The notes under the pieces are model-generated. The model saw only the letters and a list, made by a program, of their open reading frames with translations. It did not search any database and was not told where the DNA came from. A stretch of 64,000 nt of DNA, taken from positions 19,287,816-19,351,815 of the forward strand of contig CM020619.1 in NCBI GenBank assembly GCA_009829735.1. Reading direction: 5' to 3'. The translations under genes and the position numbers were made by a program. Within the stretch, counting starts at the first letter, position 1. Each line of letters begins with the position of its first letter. Shown in pieces: positions 42,023-53,724 of the stretch. The DNA comes from Pyropia yezoensis. Its lineage: Eukaryota > Rhodophyta > Bangiophyceae > Bangiales > Bangiaceae.

Positions 42023-44201
42023 GCCGCCCGATGGACGACCGACCGCGTCCCCGCCTAACCAGCGGCGGCGGTCGGGCAGCCCACCTCGCTTGCCGGGTGG
42101 GTGCGCAGCTACACAGGCACGCAACCGGCGGCGCCGGCCACACCGCGCCGCCCGGCGAGCCGCTGTCACGCGGCTCGCACAAGAGACTGCCCGGGCGCCC
42201 CCGCACGCGCACGCACGACGCGTCCGCGGCTCCCTGGCGCAGTGGAACAAGATTGGCGCCTCGCCCTGGGCTCTCCGGGTGCTGCACTTTGGTTACCGCA
42301 TCCCGTGGGTGCGGAAGCCGGCGCACCACCGCTCGGCGCCGAACCCGCAGTCGCCGGCGGACTTGAAGTTTTCCTCCAAGACGGTGGACGACTGGGCCCA
42401 CCACGCCTTTGTCCAGGAGCTGAGCCCGGCGGACGCTGCAGCAGCCAAGGACGTCGCGCCGACCTTCGTCGCCAAGGGCAACTCCAAGGACCGCCTCGTG
42501 GTGGACCTGTCGCGCAAGAACGCCGACATGGCCGACAGGAAGTTCAAGTACGACTCCCTGGCCCGCTTCACCGCGCAGCTGCAGCCAAACGACAACCTGA
42601 TCAGCTGGGACATCCAGGACGCCTTCTTCCACGTCCCCCTCTCGCCGGCGGACCAACGTCGGCTGGCGTTCCGGGTGGGCGACCGCGTGTTTCTCCCGCT
42701 CGTGCTCCCGTTCGGCATGAAGCTGTCTCCGTACGTCTTCACCAAGACAATGCGCCCGGTCGTCGCGGCCCTCCGCCACCGGGGCCTACACATGATAGCG
42801 TACATCGACGACTTCGCCTCGACGGCGCCGGGGCCCGCCCCGTCGTCGTCAGCGGCCGCGACCGCGACGCGGTTGTGGGTCCTGGACTTCTTTGCTTCCT
42901 TGGGCATCGCTGTCCACCCGACCAAGGGCGCCGTCTGCGGGACCACGGCGCTCCCCCTCCTTGGCTTTGTCGTCGAGACGGAGCGCCGCCTGATCCTCCT
43001 CCCGCCCAAGCGCCTGGACGCCATCGTATCCGCGGCCAAGGCGCTGTCGTCGGCGGCCAACAAGAACGGGCGTCGAGTGCCATTCAAGGCCTTGCAACGC
43101 TTCACGGGCAAGGGGGTGGCCTGCACGCCCGCCATCCCCGCGGCGCGGCTCAACCTGCGCCGTCTCTACGCCGCCCAACGCGGACAGATGACGCACCGCT
43201 ACGTGCGGCTGTGCCACGGCGCCCTCCGCGACCTCAAGTGGTGGAGGTCGCTGACGACCTCCCGAGACGTCGGCCGGGCCCTATGGCCCGCGTCGCTCGG
43301 CCTCTTGACGACCGACGCGTCTCCATGGGGCTGGGGCGGCACATGGAACAACCTGGTGCCGGCACAAGGCTTCTTCGCGGCGGGTTACCTCCCCCTGCAC
43401 ATCAACGTGAAGGAGGTGGCGGCCGTCCGGCTCTCCATCGAGGCCTTCTACCGCCACTTCCCCCTCTCGGGCGGCGAGCTCGACCTGCTGATCGACAACA
43501 AGGTCGCCATGTACGTGATCAACGCGTGCTCCACGCGCTCTCCCGCGTTAGCCGCAGAGCTGCGGCAGCTTTACGTCCTGTGCCGCACCCTCGGACTATC
43601 CATCCGGGCCTCCTGGATCCCGTCGCTGGCCAACATCTGGGCCGACAAGCTCAGCCGCGACCGAGACGGCACCGACTGGCGCCTGGCCGCCCCGCTCTTT
43701 CGTCGGCTGGACAGCCTCTTTGGGGTTCACGAGGTCGACCTCTTCGCGGCGTCGAACAACACCCACTGCGCCCCCTTCTACTCCTTCCCGGCGTCCCCCG
43801 GCTGCGACGCCATCAACGCGCTGGACCAGAGCTGGGCCGTGGGCAACCTCTACGCCAACCCGCCCTTCTCGCTCATCCCCCTCGCCTTGAACAAGATCGT
43901 GGCCGACTGCGCCACCGTCACCCTCATCTTGCCCATCTGGCAAGCCCAGCCCTGGTGGGCAGAAACCGTCGCGCGGGCCAACCAGGCGTACCTGCTGCCG
44001 CGCTCGGCGGGCCTGTTCAACCCGGGGCGGAAGCAGCTGCCGACGCCCGAGCCGCACTGGCGCGCTGGGGCCTTCCGATTCGTCAACGGCGGGAAGTCTT
44101 GGCTGCCGCCGCGTGGCGGTCTGACCAACGAGCAGCCATGGCCAGTGCCCACCCCGGCGACGGTCTTGCCGCCGCTGCCCTCGACCGCCTGCGCGACCTG
44201 A
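41766..44201 (+). CDS. Reverse transcriptase/RNase H ORF of the PAT-like element
   Basis: 811 residues. The first 150 are low complexity. RT motifs include 'DRLVVDLSRKN', 'ISWDIQDAFFHVPLSPADQR', 'LPLVLPFGMKLSPYVF' and the catalytic 'AYIDDFA'. RNase H follows with 'LLTTDASPWGWGGTW'. The C-terminal part has 'VDLFAASNNTHC' and 'LYANPPFSLI', whose NPPF resembles the N6-adenine methyltransferase motif found in DIRS and PAT elements. Confidence 0.9.
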
Positions 44202-45142
44202 GCCTGCGACATGTCACCGCCGTGAATGACGGGGCCGCCTGGGTGCGCTTCACCTCCTTCTGCGCCGCCGGCGGCTACCGCGCCCTGCCAGCCACGCCGG
44301 TCACCGTCGGCCGCTACGTGGCCTACCAATGGCTCAAGGGGACGGTGCAGCCCTCGAGCGTGCGCACCTACCTGGCACCTATTCGCAAACGGCACATCGC
44401 CGCCGGCTTCCCTAACCCGTGCGCTTCCGACCTGGTCGCAGAGGCGCTGGCGGGCTTCACGAACGCCTGGCTAGACGCCCACGGCAGCAAGCCCAAGCGC
44501 ATCGCGCTGCCCGCGTCCATCGCCTGGCGCCTAGCCGTCCACGCCTACCACTCCGTCGACACCAAGCTCGCCCTGCGCCTCACTGCGGTCGTCGCCCACT
44601 TCTTCATGTGCCGCCGGGCCAAGGACATCATCAACCTCAAGGCCGCCGACGTGCTCTTCCTGGACGACGGCGCCCTGTCCTTCCAGATCCCGCGGACCAA
44701 GATGGACGCCAAGCGCCCAGGCGGTGAGCGCCTCGCGCACGTCTTCCCCGCCACGCGCTTCCACACGGTGGCCGACCTGCCCATCCTCCTCGTGCGGCGC
44801 GCAGTAACGCGCCACCTCCAGTCTACCCCGGCCAACCTCCCCCTCTTCTACACGGGCACCGCCGACCCGGGCGACGTGCTGACCGGCTGGCTGCGCGCGG
44901 GTCTGCAGCTGCTCGCGGTCACCCCCCCTGTCGGCTGCGTGTTTGCCTCCCACTCCTGCCGGGCGGGCGGCTGCACCGCCATGCGAACCGTCGGCGTCGG
45001 GCTCGACGCCGTCGCCCAGTGGGCGGGCATGGCGGTGCCTACCTTGTTGTCTAGCTACAACGATGCTCTAGCCCAAGTCACCCCCGAGGCCCACTACTTC
45101 TTTGGCCGCCTACTCACGCCCACGCTGATGTTGCCGGCGTAA
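44138..45142 (+). CDS. Tyrosine recombinase ORF of the PAT-like element
   Basis: 334 residues from the Met at 44138, overlapping the end of the RT ORF by 64 bases. The catalytic residues of the family are visible: Arg in 'CRRAKDIINLKAADV', His-x-x-Arg in 'SHSCRAGGCTAMR', and Tyr in 'LLSSYND'. This enzyme would insert circular DNA copies. The same frame is open far upstream (to 42101), but that part only shadows the RT gene. Confidence 0.9.
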   Translation: MASAHPGDGLAAAALDRLRDLSLRHVTAVNDGAAWVRFTSFCAAGGYRALPATPVTVGRYVAYQWLKGTVQPSSVRTYLAPIRKRHIAAGFPNPCASDLVAEALAGFTNAWLDAHGSKPKRIALPASIAWRLAVHAYHSVDTKLALRLTAVVAHFFMCRRAKDIINLKAADVLFLDDGALSFQIPRTKMDAKRPGGERLAHVFPATRFHTVADLPILLVRRAVTRHLQSTPANLPLFYTGTADPGDVLTGWLRAGLQLLAVTPPVGCVFASHSCRAGGCTAMRTVGVGLDAVAQWAGMAVPTLLSSYNDALAQVTPEAHYFFGRLLTPTLMLPA

Positions 45143-45161
45143 GTCGACCATCTCCCTCTGT

Positions 45162-45619
45162 TGGCTATCCGCGGGCTTGTGAGCGGGTTGTTATGCTTTG
45201 TTATTGCTTGCCTTTCTCCATTGTAACTTACCGAGCGATCGACTGGGTCGAGTGCGGCGGTGGGGGAGGTGCAATCGTATCTCCAGTGGGGAGCGCGACT
45301 GACTGGGACGGTCGACCTGACGGGGGACCGGGCCAGGCGGGCGGGCGTGGCCACGGCGCGGCGCCGTACTTCACGACCACCGCCTGCCTCCACCCTTGCC
45401 CCCCGCCGGGTCGGCACGTCCGTCGTCTTTCGCGCTCCCACCATCCTCCCTGCCCAAGCGCCTTGGGCACAACCTGTCGTCTTTCTTGGGTGGGCCTTTG
45501 GGACACACGTGTTGTACCACGTGGTGAGCTTGCATTATTTTCGTGATTTGTTTGGGCCGCAACCCAAATCAAATAAAATACTGTCAATGGCTATCCGCGG
45601 GCTTGTGAGCGGGTTGTTA
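45162..45619 (+). repeat. B1-A2-B2 block of the PAT-like element
   Basis: B1 (45162-45194) and B2 (45587-45619) are identical 33-mers starting 'tggctatccgcgggcttgtg'. A2 (45194-45436) repeats the left end of the element. The B1-A2 junction is what a circular intermediate of the element would carry. Confidence 0.88.
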
Positions 45620-47121
45620 TCGCCACAATCGCGGGGCCGCAGCCGAGTGGCTTGTGGCGAAAGCCATGTGGCGCCACATTATGGCAGACGAGCCCGTGCA
45701 GTTTCTCAAGACTTCACGCCCAGACCGGTTGCCGCAAAGAGGAATTCGGAAAGTCCTTCACGATCCTGTAGGCGTCGGGCCGAGTCTTGCGCGCAGGCCG
45801 CGCCGTCGCGGCCGCGCAGCACTGCTTTTCGCCTGTCAAAATTTTCTTGCTTTTTTGGGAAGTTCTCGAGGCAAACCTGCATAAAACCTGCATCGACCCC
45901 CCCTCAAGGCATCATAGACACCGCTTTTAACCCCGCTTCTTGCTTTCTGCCTATGACAGCTCGGGCGATCGGTAGTCGCCACCTCCCTAGGTATGACCGG
46001 AAGCGCATGGGGCAGGAGAGCACTCTCGTGAAGCGTAAAGAAGCGACCGACCATCGCTACGGTTGGGAGCAATGTTTTTACAATCGCGTTTAAAAACCGC
46101 GCAATCTCTCGCACTGGTTAAGCGAAAACCTGCGCGACGACAGCTTTCGAGGGTCTGCACGGAAAAGTCTCTCCGCCTTGCTCAACATCTACAACGTGAA
46201 TTCTGACCAATGGAACGCTCCGTCCAGCAAACAGCTGCGCCACCGCTGTTGTCATTGGTTGAAAGAACACCGACAGCGGCCGTCGTGTCGGTCATCCTTG
46301 GGGAGATTCTTTGGCCTCAGCCCATCCCCTCGATCAGAAAAGCAAAATTCTGCTCGAGCCGTTCATTTTCGTGCTCGCGCAGGGCAAGAATTTGCACAAC
46401 GAAGCAAGAGATCTGGCCAAAATCGGGCTTGTATCTTGACAGGGGATAAGCAGTGCTGCGCCGGGTCTCTGCGCGCCCGCTCCCCGCCACTGTGCGCCGC
46501 AGCCTCTTTTGCCTCCCGGTCGTGTTGTCTCTTCCCGCCTCAGTTTAAGCGCCTACGAACGTCACCTATGATCCAGAGCAGGTCAAGGCCGTAATGATGG
46601 TATGGCTGCTGTAAGGAGGGGCTGGAGGGGGGTGGGTGTTCAGGCGGGGGTTCGCGGGGGGGGGGGGGGGGGAGGTGGGGGGGACTGTACACGGCGGGCA
46701 GCTGGTATTCCTGCTCAGGTAAATAATCAAATTATTGTACTGCAGCTTGCCACAAAGGTCCAGGTCTGAGAAAATCCCGGAACGACCTCGTGGTTGTGGC
46801 ACCCGGTCTGTGGCGCCACAATCGCTTCGCCACACGGCGTCACAATGTCTCGGACCACCTGTTAAATAGCTGGGTGAAGCACCGTGGCCTGCGTGGCACC
46901 CACCGAAGAGCGCGACCTAGCGACTTGATTTGTGAAGTACTGTACGTCCTGTACTCGGGCGGGCGAAATCTTCTGGCAAGATAGCCAACAAGCTCGAAAA
47001 TCTTTCGTGGCCCGACCGCACTTGCTTACGAGGGGATCCTTGACACCATGTCGGAAGTTCGAACGGACCGCGCGTTTGGTCCACCGCACGCTGACGGGGT
47101 GAACAGCAGGGTTGTCACGAG

Positions 47122-47774
47122 AAAAACGTATACGTTTAATTTTATAATCTATAGATCAATCTATAGATTAATCTATCCGGGGCTGTGCGCTTTTAGATTA
47201 ATCAAAGAACAATTCTTGTATTGTTACCACGTACATTCCTGATTTCTGAGGCAATTGCGGCCACAATTGTTCGACTGAGACTGGCTGATGTCTCAACTGA
47301 ACCGTTCTCATCATCGCATAAGTCCCCCCTCGGAGCGCCAGCGGGCCAACGTTGTCGGAGTCACGGGGTGGCTCCCAGTGACACAAGGAACCCATTCTTC
47401 CTCCAGCCCATCCATACCGCGCCCGCCCTCACCCACACTATCGGTTGCACCTCCACTCTCCCCATCCTCTGCATCAACTGAACTAAAGAAGTCGAAGTCG
47501 TCCTCGCTTATGTTGACGCCGTCCAGGAGCTTGAGGTTCATGTGCACAAATATTAGCTTGGCCACCTCGTCATGGGCCAACCTGTTCCGGATGAGGGAGA
47601 GGATAGACTTCTGCGTTGAGAAGGACCTCTCCCCAGCCCGAATTCAGTCTATCCAGGACCTGACTTATTGTTATACTTGTCAACGTTGATTAAACACAAT
47701 AAACTAAAAAACTAAAAATATATTGATTTAATCTATATATTAATCAATTTAAAATCAAAAAACGTTACGTTTTT
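47122..47774. mobile_element. hAT-type DNA transposon remnant (653 bp) with AT-rich ends
   Basis: Inverted ends start 'aaaaacgta' on both sides. The next ~60 bases are AT-rich ('atctatagat', 'taatcaattt') and pair only loosely. Between them lies the C-terminal dimerisation segment of a hAT transposase on the minus strand. An 8-bp target duplication is not visible. This is an internal-deletion derivative. Confidence 0.65.
47311..47643 (-). pseudogene. hAT transposase, C-terminal dimerisation fragment
   Basis: The fragment reads 'RAGERSFSTQKSILSLIRNR' and continues 'LAHDEVAKLIFVHMNLKLL', the hAT C-terminal dimerisation motif ('ERxFS...RNRL......L.....N..LL'). An in-frame TGA lies immediately upstream (47644-47646), and nothing of the catalytic domain remains. 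After the motif comes an acidic tail to the stop at 47311. Confidence 0.7.
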
Positions 47775-49755
47775 GCCAACTATGGTGAACAGCCCAGTGA
47801 CAGTGGGGCCCCGCCCGGGCCCGGTCCCCCTTCGCAGGCGCCACCGCCCACGATTCGGGCGAACCGTGGGACGCCCCGTCCAAGATCCCTTCTGAGGACC
47901 CTACGGCAGCTATCGATACGTAGACGAGGGAGTCCACGGCGGGTCGTCTGCCAGCAAGGGAAGGCCCCACCCCGCGCGACGTCTGTCTGGGGACACGACA
48001 CGTCCTGACAAAAACAAATGAACAGAGCTGACATCTAAAAGAGAAGCAGGAACCGGGGCGGCACGCGCGCGCCAATGGAGTGTCAGGGCAAGGGGATCGC
48101 GTCTATGGCTGTCCACCAGCGGGGCGGCTCCACCACCCTCAAGCAGTTGTGCTGCAGCAGTCTGTGTACAGTACGTTGCCACATCTGTCACGGAAACCCA
48201 TTCTATGGGATGGTGATGACCTGCTGCCAGCCGCGGAGCGCGGTGGCCCCCCCCTCCGCCCCTACAAAAGGGGGTTCTGGCGCAGCCACCGCGGTCAGCG
48301 GCTGCCGGGGGTGCCTACGTCGAGCGCCGTAGGCCGCGGCGCGCATGCAGCTCAGGAGGAAAGCATGGATGTCGTGGTGCTGATGTCCGGGATCCCGCCG
48401 CCGTCGCTCCCCACCCCGCACGAGCGGGATCCTCCCCCCTCCCAACCTTGTATTCTTGGATCAGGATGTCCCACGCACCCCGTCCTTTGTAATTGGGGCG
48501 CGGGCCCCGACCGGAGGGGGGAAAGCGTTCTTTTGCATGCACCCGCCAGCACGGCCACGGACACGCCCCGCGGGGCGGCCGGTCGTTGAGCGCTGCCGCG
48601 GCGGTCGCCTTTCGGCCAAGGTCCTACGAGTACAGAGTCAGGCGGTGGGGCAGGTGCGTATCCGGATAGCGGGTGCGCGGGTTGGCCGAGGCAGCGGCGC
48701 ACCGGGGCGTGCGCCCCGTCGCGTGCTCCCCGTGTCAGCCGCCGCTGCTGGCACCACCGCCTTGGCGGCGGCCGCCACGTTGCCGAGCGGAAGCCGGCCA
48801 AGGCGGTGCCTACAGCCGTTGATGGATGCGCGTACTGTACGTACATACATCCATACCCCGCATCACCGCTGGGGGGGCGCTGCGCCCATGGGCCCCATGA
48901 TGGGGGGAAGGGAGGGGCGTGTGGGCGGGGAGGAAGGGGGAATACAGTACATATGTGCATACACTGTGCGCCTGCTTGCAAAGCATGACCTCAAGGGGGC
49001 ATTCGGGCTTGCGAGCGCCTTTGCCGTTGCGTAGAGGGGGGGTACGTACATACATATATGGGCGTCGGCCCTCGGCCCCGCTCCCGCACGAGGCCTGAGG
49101 AACGTCCCTCTCTGGGGGGGATGTGGGCGGCACGGAAGCGGGCGTTTGGCGGGGGCCCGGCGCCCGGCTGGTGACGCGACAGGCGCGCCGGGTGCCGGTG
49201 AGAGCGGTGTGACGAGGACTGGGGGGTGTACTGGCCTATGTGTGTATCGGGGGGCGCGGGTCCTCCCCAATGGGCCATGCAGTGGCGGAAGGTAGGGACC
49301 CCCGCGCTCGGAGTCAGGCGGTCCCGCCGAGCGCCTGTGGCTGCTGCGTGGGGGCGCCCGCCGTGGCAGTGGTCGATGCGTGGAGGCCACCGGAGGAGGG
49401 TGCCTAGGGAGAGGGAGGGGGAAAGCTGGCCGGCCGTGCTGTCGCGCCGGTGGGAGGGGGCGTCGGCGGGGGGGTGGGGGGGCTGGTTGGTTCGCGCGGC
49501 CCATCGGCGGAGGGTCGCGCCCTTCATAGGGCATACGCGTGCGGGTGGGAAACAGTGGGGAAGGGAGAAGCATGGGCAACCACAGACGCCTGGTCTGGCA
49601 GACGACGGAGGTCGCGGCGGCAGTGGCGTGCACCCTCGGGGTCCGCGGCCGGTCCCGTCCCGTCGGGTAGTCCCTTTCTCCCCCCCACTCCACTTCCCCT
49701 TCCTCGTCCTTCCCCCCCCCCGGCCCACCGTCTTCCAGTGTCGGGCACGCCCAGT
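47775..49755. promoter_or_regulatory. Upstream region of the malectin-propeller gene; no other gene recognised
   Basis: About 2 kb. Motifs around 'gtacgtacatacat' recur at about 48838 and 49042, with 'cagtacatatgtgcatac' at 48944, which are short alternating tracts rather than genes. Frames on the minus strand running through 48991-50820 are compositional shadows of the downstream gene. Confidence 0.35.
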
Positions 49756-52700
49756 ATGGCGCCCCTCCACACCACCCTGGCCGTCGCGGTGGTGGCGCTG
49801 GCCACCGTCGCCACCACCGGCGGGGCGGCGTTCAAGCTCAATGTGGGCGGTGGCGCGCTGTCCGGCGGCTGGACCGCCGACGACCCGTCCCTGCTGACGG
49901 GCGTCAGCTTGCCGCGGACGCTCGCCCCCGCCATCCCCGTTGCCGGCGGCGACGCCGCCCTCTACACCTCCTGCCGGTACGCGCCCGCCTCGGGGGACCT
50001 GACCTTCTCCATCCCCGTGGCCGCCCCGGGGGCCTACGCGGTGCGCCTCCACTGGGCGGAAGTGTGGGGGGGCGCCCTGGCCGTGGGCGCCCGCCGCTTC
50101 TCGGTGGCCCTCCAGGGCGTGCCCGTCCTGCCCGACTATGACATCTTTGCCGACGTGGGCGCCAGCGTGCCCGTCGTCAAGGGGTACACCGCCAATGTGA
50201 CCGACGGCGCCGTGTCGATAGTGCTGTCGGGGGTGGTCCAAAACGCGGTGCTGATGGGCGTCGAGGTGGACCCGGTGGCCGCCGCCACCGCCGCGCCGTC
50301 GCCGTCGCCCGTGGCGTCTGCCACGCCCGTTGCTACGCCGGTAGTGACGCCCGCCCCCGCGGTGACGGCCACACCGGCAGTGTCCCCCCCGCCCGCCAAG
50401 GTGCCGCTCCTCATCAATGCCGGCGGCTCCCCCATCGGGGACTACGTCGCAGACACCCCCTACGTGACCGTCCCCGGCATTGCCACCGGTAAGATTGTGG
50501 TGCCCGTGGCGGGGACCGACGCCGACGGCCTGTACCACACCTTTCGGTATGGCAAGACGGTGGCCTACACGTTGCCACTGCCCCCCGGCTCGTACGACCT
50601 GTCCTTCCTCTTTGCCGAGGTGTACGCGCCCGTCGCGGTGGTGGGCGGCCGCGTCTTTTCCATCGCCGCGGGGGACGCGGCGGCGGGGGAGCTGCCGCCC
50701 TTGCTCACCGACTATGACCTCTTTGCGGCGGTCGGCGCGGCGACGGCCGTGCGGCTGACGTACCCGGTGGAGGTGACGGGCGGCGGTGGCCTCGCCATCC
50801 GCCTCACCGCGTCGGTGCAAAACGTGGCGGTGCAGGCGCTGGAGGTGACCGCCCAGGGCGCGGGTCCGACCCCGGCACCGTCGCAGTCGCCCGTCGCGAC
50901 GCCGACGGCCGAGCCGACCGAGCCCGCACAGCCGACCGAGTCACCCGAGTTTGACCACCTGGCGCACGCGGTGATTGACAACATTCCGACGGTGATGGAC
51001 GAGAACGGGGACGGCGTCGAGACGGTGACGCTGGCGGGCACTGGCAGCCACACGCACCGCTTTGAGGATGGCGTTGCCGCCACGCTGGTGCGGTACACGT
51101 GGACTAACGTGGACACAGAGGAGGTGCTGGGGGAGGCAGAGACGGTAACGGCGGTGCTGCCGCTGGGCACCACCACCGTCCAGCTGGAGGTGGAGGACTC
51201 GGGGGGGGACGTCAGCGCCGCCCAGGCGGTGGTCACCGTCGCGGGCTCCCTCTCCCAGGGCGCCTACTGCTACTACTACGCGGCGGCCGACGTGCCGGCG
51301 GCGGCGTTTCCGCTGGACGCTGACGTGGCGGGGGGGCCCAAGGCGGTCTTTGCGGCGGTTGCCAACGACCTGGCCTTCCCGGCGGCGGCGGATTTTCCGT
51401 CTGGCCCGCACGTCGGGGGGGGGGGGGCCTGGACCCAGCGGTGTGTCTTTCTGTACAACGCCCCCGCCGGGGGGGAGTACTCCTTTGCCGCCACCTATGC
51501 TGGGGGGGTGGCGCTGACAATTGGCTCCGAGACGGTCTTTTTCGACACCAGTGCCAAGCCGTCCACCGCGTCGGGGGCGGTGCAGCTGGCAGAGGGCTTC
51601 CACGAGGCGCAGCTGCAGTACCGGCAGGGCACCCCCGCCGGGGTGTCCCTGTCTGTCAATGGCTCCGCCGTGCCCGCCGCGGCGGTCGAGTGGGACGCCG
51701 CCACCGTCGTGCCCGTGCTCCTCTCCCTCTCCCCCGCCAAAGGCGGCACCGCCGGCGGGGACACGGTCACCGCCAAGGGCGTCGGCTTTTACACCCCCTC
51801 CACCGACGTGCGCTTTGGGGACGTCCCCGCCCCGGCGGTGACGCGCGTGGACGCAACGACCCTGACCGTCACGACGCCCGCGTCGGCGGCGGAAGCGACC
51901 GTGACGGTCACGGTGGCGACGGGTGGGGGGGTGCCCAACGAGGGAGGTGTCTCCAATGGCATCCCCTACACCTATTCCGGCGCGTGTCCGCCGGTCAAGT
52001 TTGAGGCCAAGGCGGTGACCGCCGCCGGCGGGGGGGACCAGCTGGTCAAGGGGCCGACGAGCATCGCGATGGGCCCCGACGGCCGCGTCTACGTTGGCCT
52101 CTTTAGTGGGGTGGTGGAGGCGTTGACCCTCGACGCCGCCTACACCGTCACGGACGTGTGTACGAGCCAATCGGTGGGCGCCTCCCGCAGCATCCTGTCC
52201 CTTGCGTTTGACCCGCTGGCGCCGGGTGACGGCATCGTCCTCTACGCCGCCACCTCCATCCTCTACCACGCCCAGCGGGCAGGGCTGCCCCTCTCCGACT
52301 GGGACAATGCAGAGGTGGTGGTGTTCAAGCCCAACACCAACGGCGCCTGCCTGGGCGTCGCCGCCACCCCCATTACGGGCCTCCCCGTGGGGAACCGGGA
52401 CCACGCGGTGCAGGGCCTGGAGTGGACGCAGGCGGGGGAACTCCTCATCTCGGTGGGGGGGGCCACCAACCTGGGCGCCAACGTGGCGAGCAAGCTGGGC
52501 GGCCTCGACGAGACGCCCCTCTCCGCCGCCGTCCTCATCGCGCCGGTGCGCAAGGCGGGCTTTGACGGCGCCGTCATGTACAATGGCACCACAGATGAGC
52601 GCTACGCGGTGCAGACGGGCGGGCTGGACGTGTCGGTGTACGCCGCCGGCCTTCGCAACAGGTACGTCTCGCCCCTTGCTATCTCACGCTCACTCGTGCA

Positions 52701-53724
52701 GGTTTTGGTTCAGAGCGGGTGGTTACCCCAGAGGTTGTGGCACGAGCGACGGCGGGCGGGTGTTTCTGGTCGTCCCAGTGGATACTAACCCCTCTGGTCG
52801 CTCTGCATTGGTGTTCCCGTTACGCTGCGACCCCCTGCGCGCCTCTTCCACCTTCTCCCCCCACCCGCCTTCCCCCCTCCGAATAGCTATGACTCGGCGC
52901 TCCACACCAACGGCCAGCTCTACGCAACGGACAATGGTCCCAACGTGGGCTTTGGCGACCTCCCCGTCGGCTGCGGGGGCACCAAGCCGAGCATATCGGC
53001 ACCCGACGAGCTCCTCCGCCTCGTCCGCGGCAACTACTATGGCCACCCCAACCGCAACCGCGCGCGCGACGACCCGCGGCAGTGCACCTACCACGGGCCC
53101 GACGCGCCAGCGGCGGCCGGCTACACCCCCCCGCTGGTCAACCTGAAGAAGAGCTCCATGAATGGGGTGGTCGAGTACATGGGCAACCACTGGTGCGGGG
53201 CGCTCAAGCACGAGCTGCTGGTGGCCAAGTTTAGTGGCGCCACCTCCCCAGGGGAAACGCTCCGCGTCAGCCTCGGCGGCGGCGGCACCACCGTCGCCGC
53301 CCTCTCCACCGTCACCCCCTTTTCGGGCCTCCTCCTCGCGCCCACCGCGACGGGCGCGCTGCTGGCGCCGCAGCCACAAAAGAACCGGCTCCTCGTGTAC
53401 GAGCCGGTGGTGGGGGGCCCCCCACCGGCGGCGGGCTCGCCGCCGACCGTCACGGGGGTGACACCCCACCGGGGACCCGTTGGCGGTGGCAACCCGGTCA
53501 CGGTGGGGGGCACCGGCTTTGGAGGTGGCGACGGTGTGGTGACCGCCACCATTGGCGGCAAGCCGTGCACGGAAGTGCGGGATGTGGCGGCCGACGGGAG
53601 GACGTTCCGGTGTACGGCGCCGGCGGGGTCGCCCGGCGGGCTGGTGCGGGTGGTGGTCACCGTGGGGGGGGTGCCAAGTGGGGTGACGCCGGGCAATGGG
53701 GACTATTGGTATATGACTGTGTAG
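49756..53724 (+). CDS. Secreted malectin-malectin-TIG-dehydrogenase-propeller protein (two exons)
   Basis: Exons 49756-52661 and 52887-53724 give 1,247 residues. The intron starts GTACGT and ends AG; the join restores 'GLRNSYDSALHTNG' and 'LYATDNGPN', the signature of sorbosone/glucose dehydrogenases. Order: signal peptide (1-24); malectin-like carbohydrate-binding domain (26-171); Ala/Pro/Thr linker; second malectin-like domain (216-364); linker; PKD-like domain (about 400-497); PA14-like region (about 500-645); TIG/IPT domain (about 650-742); quinoprotein-type six-bladed propeller (about 750-1110); final TIG/IPT (about 1150-1247). No transmembrane segment or kinase is present, so I infer an extracellular or wall protein that binds sugars. 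Whether the propeller is an active oxidoreductase cannot be told. Confidence 0.85.

Larger units (their letters stand above)
40259..45619 (+). mobile_element. PAT-like (DIRS-order) tyrosine-recombinase retroelement, looks whole
   Basis: The element has split direct repeats in the order A1-coding-B1-A2-B2 (A: 40259-40501 and 45194-45436, 243 bp; B: 45162-45194 and 45587-45619, 33 bp), the hallmark of PAT-type DIRS elements. It carries a gag-like ORF, a reverse transcriptase/RNase H ORF with a methyltransferase-like tail, and a tyrosine recombinase ORF, overlapping in that order. All three are open, so the copy looks whole. The A repeats differ at about two positions, so the insertion is young. 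Such elements integrate by recombinase and leave no target duplication, as here. Relatives include kangaroo of Volvox. 'aataaaa' at 45571 may be its polyadenylation signal. Confidence 0.88.
40174..46858. mobile_element. TIR element interrupted by a PAT-like retroelement
   Basis: Terminal inverted repeats of about 44 bp lie at 40174-40217 and 46814-46858. They share GGTCCGAGACA and the run 'tgtggcgaagcgattgtggc', which appears as its complement at the right end. Subtracting the retroelement at 40259-45619 leaves an element of about 1.3 kb. Its remaining interior (45620-46813) has no recognisable ORF, so it is non-autonomous. Target-site duplication is not clear. It is older than the insertion it carries. 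Confidence 0.6.

Noticed and set aside
42101-44137. Upstream part of the 1,013-codon frame that ends with the recombinase
   Set aside because: It shadows the reverse transcriptase gene in another frame; the recombinase begins at 44138.
48991-50820. Minus-strand open frame of 609 codons
   Set aside because: It is antisense to the malectin gene and rich in His/Arg/Gly, with no domain.
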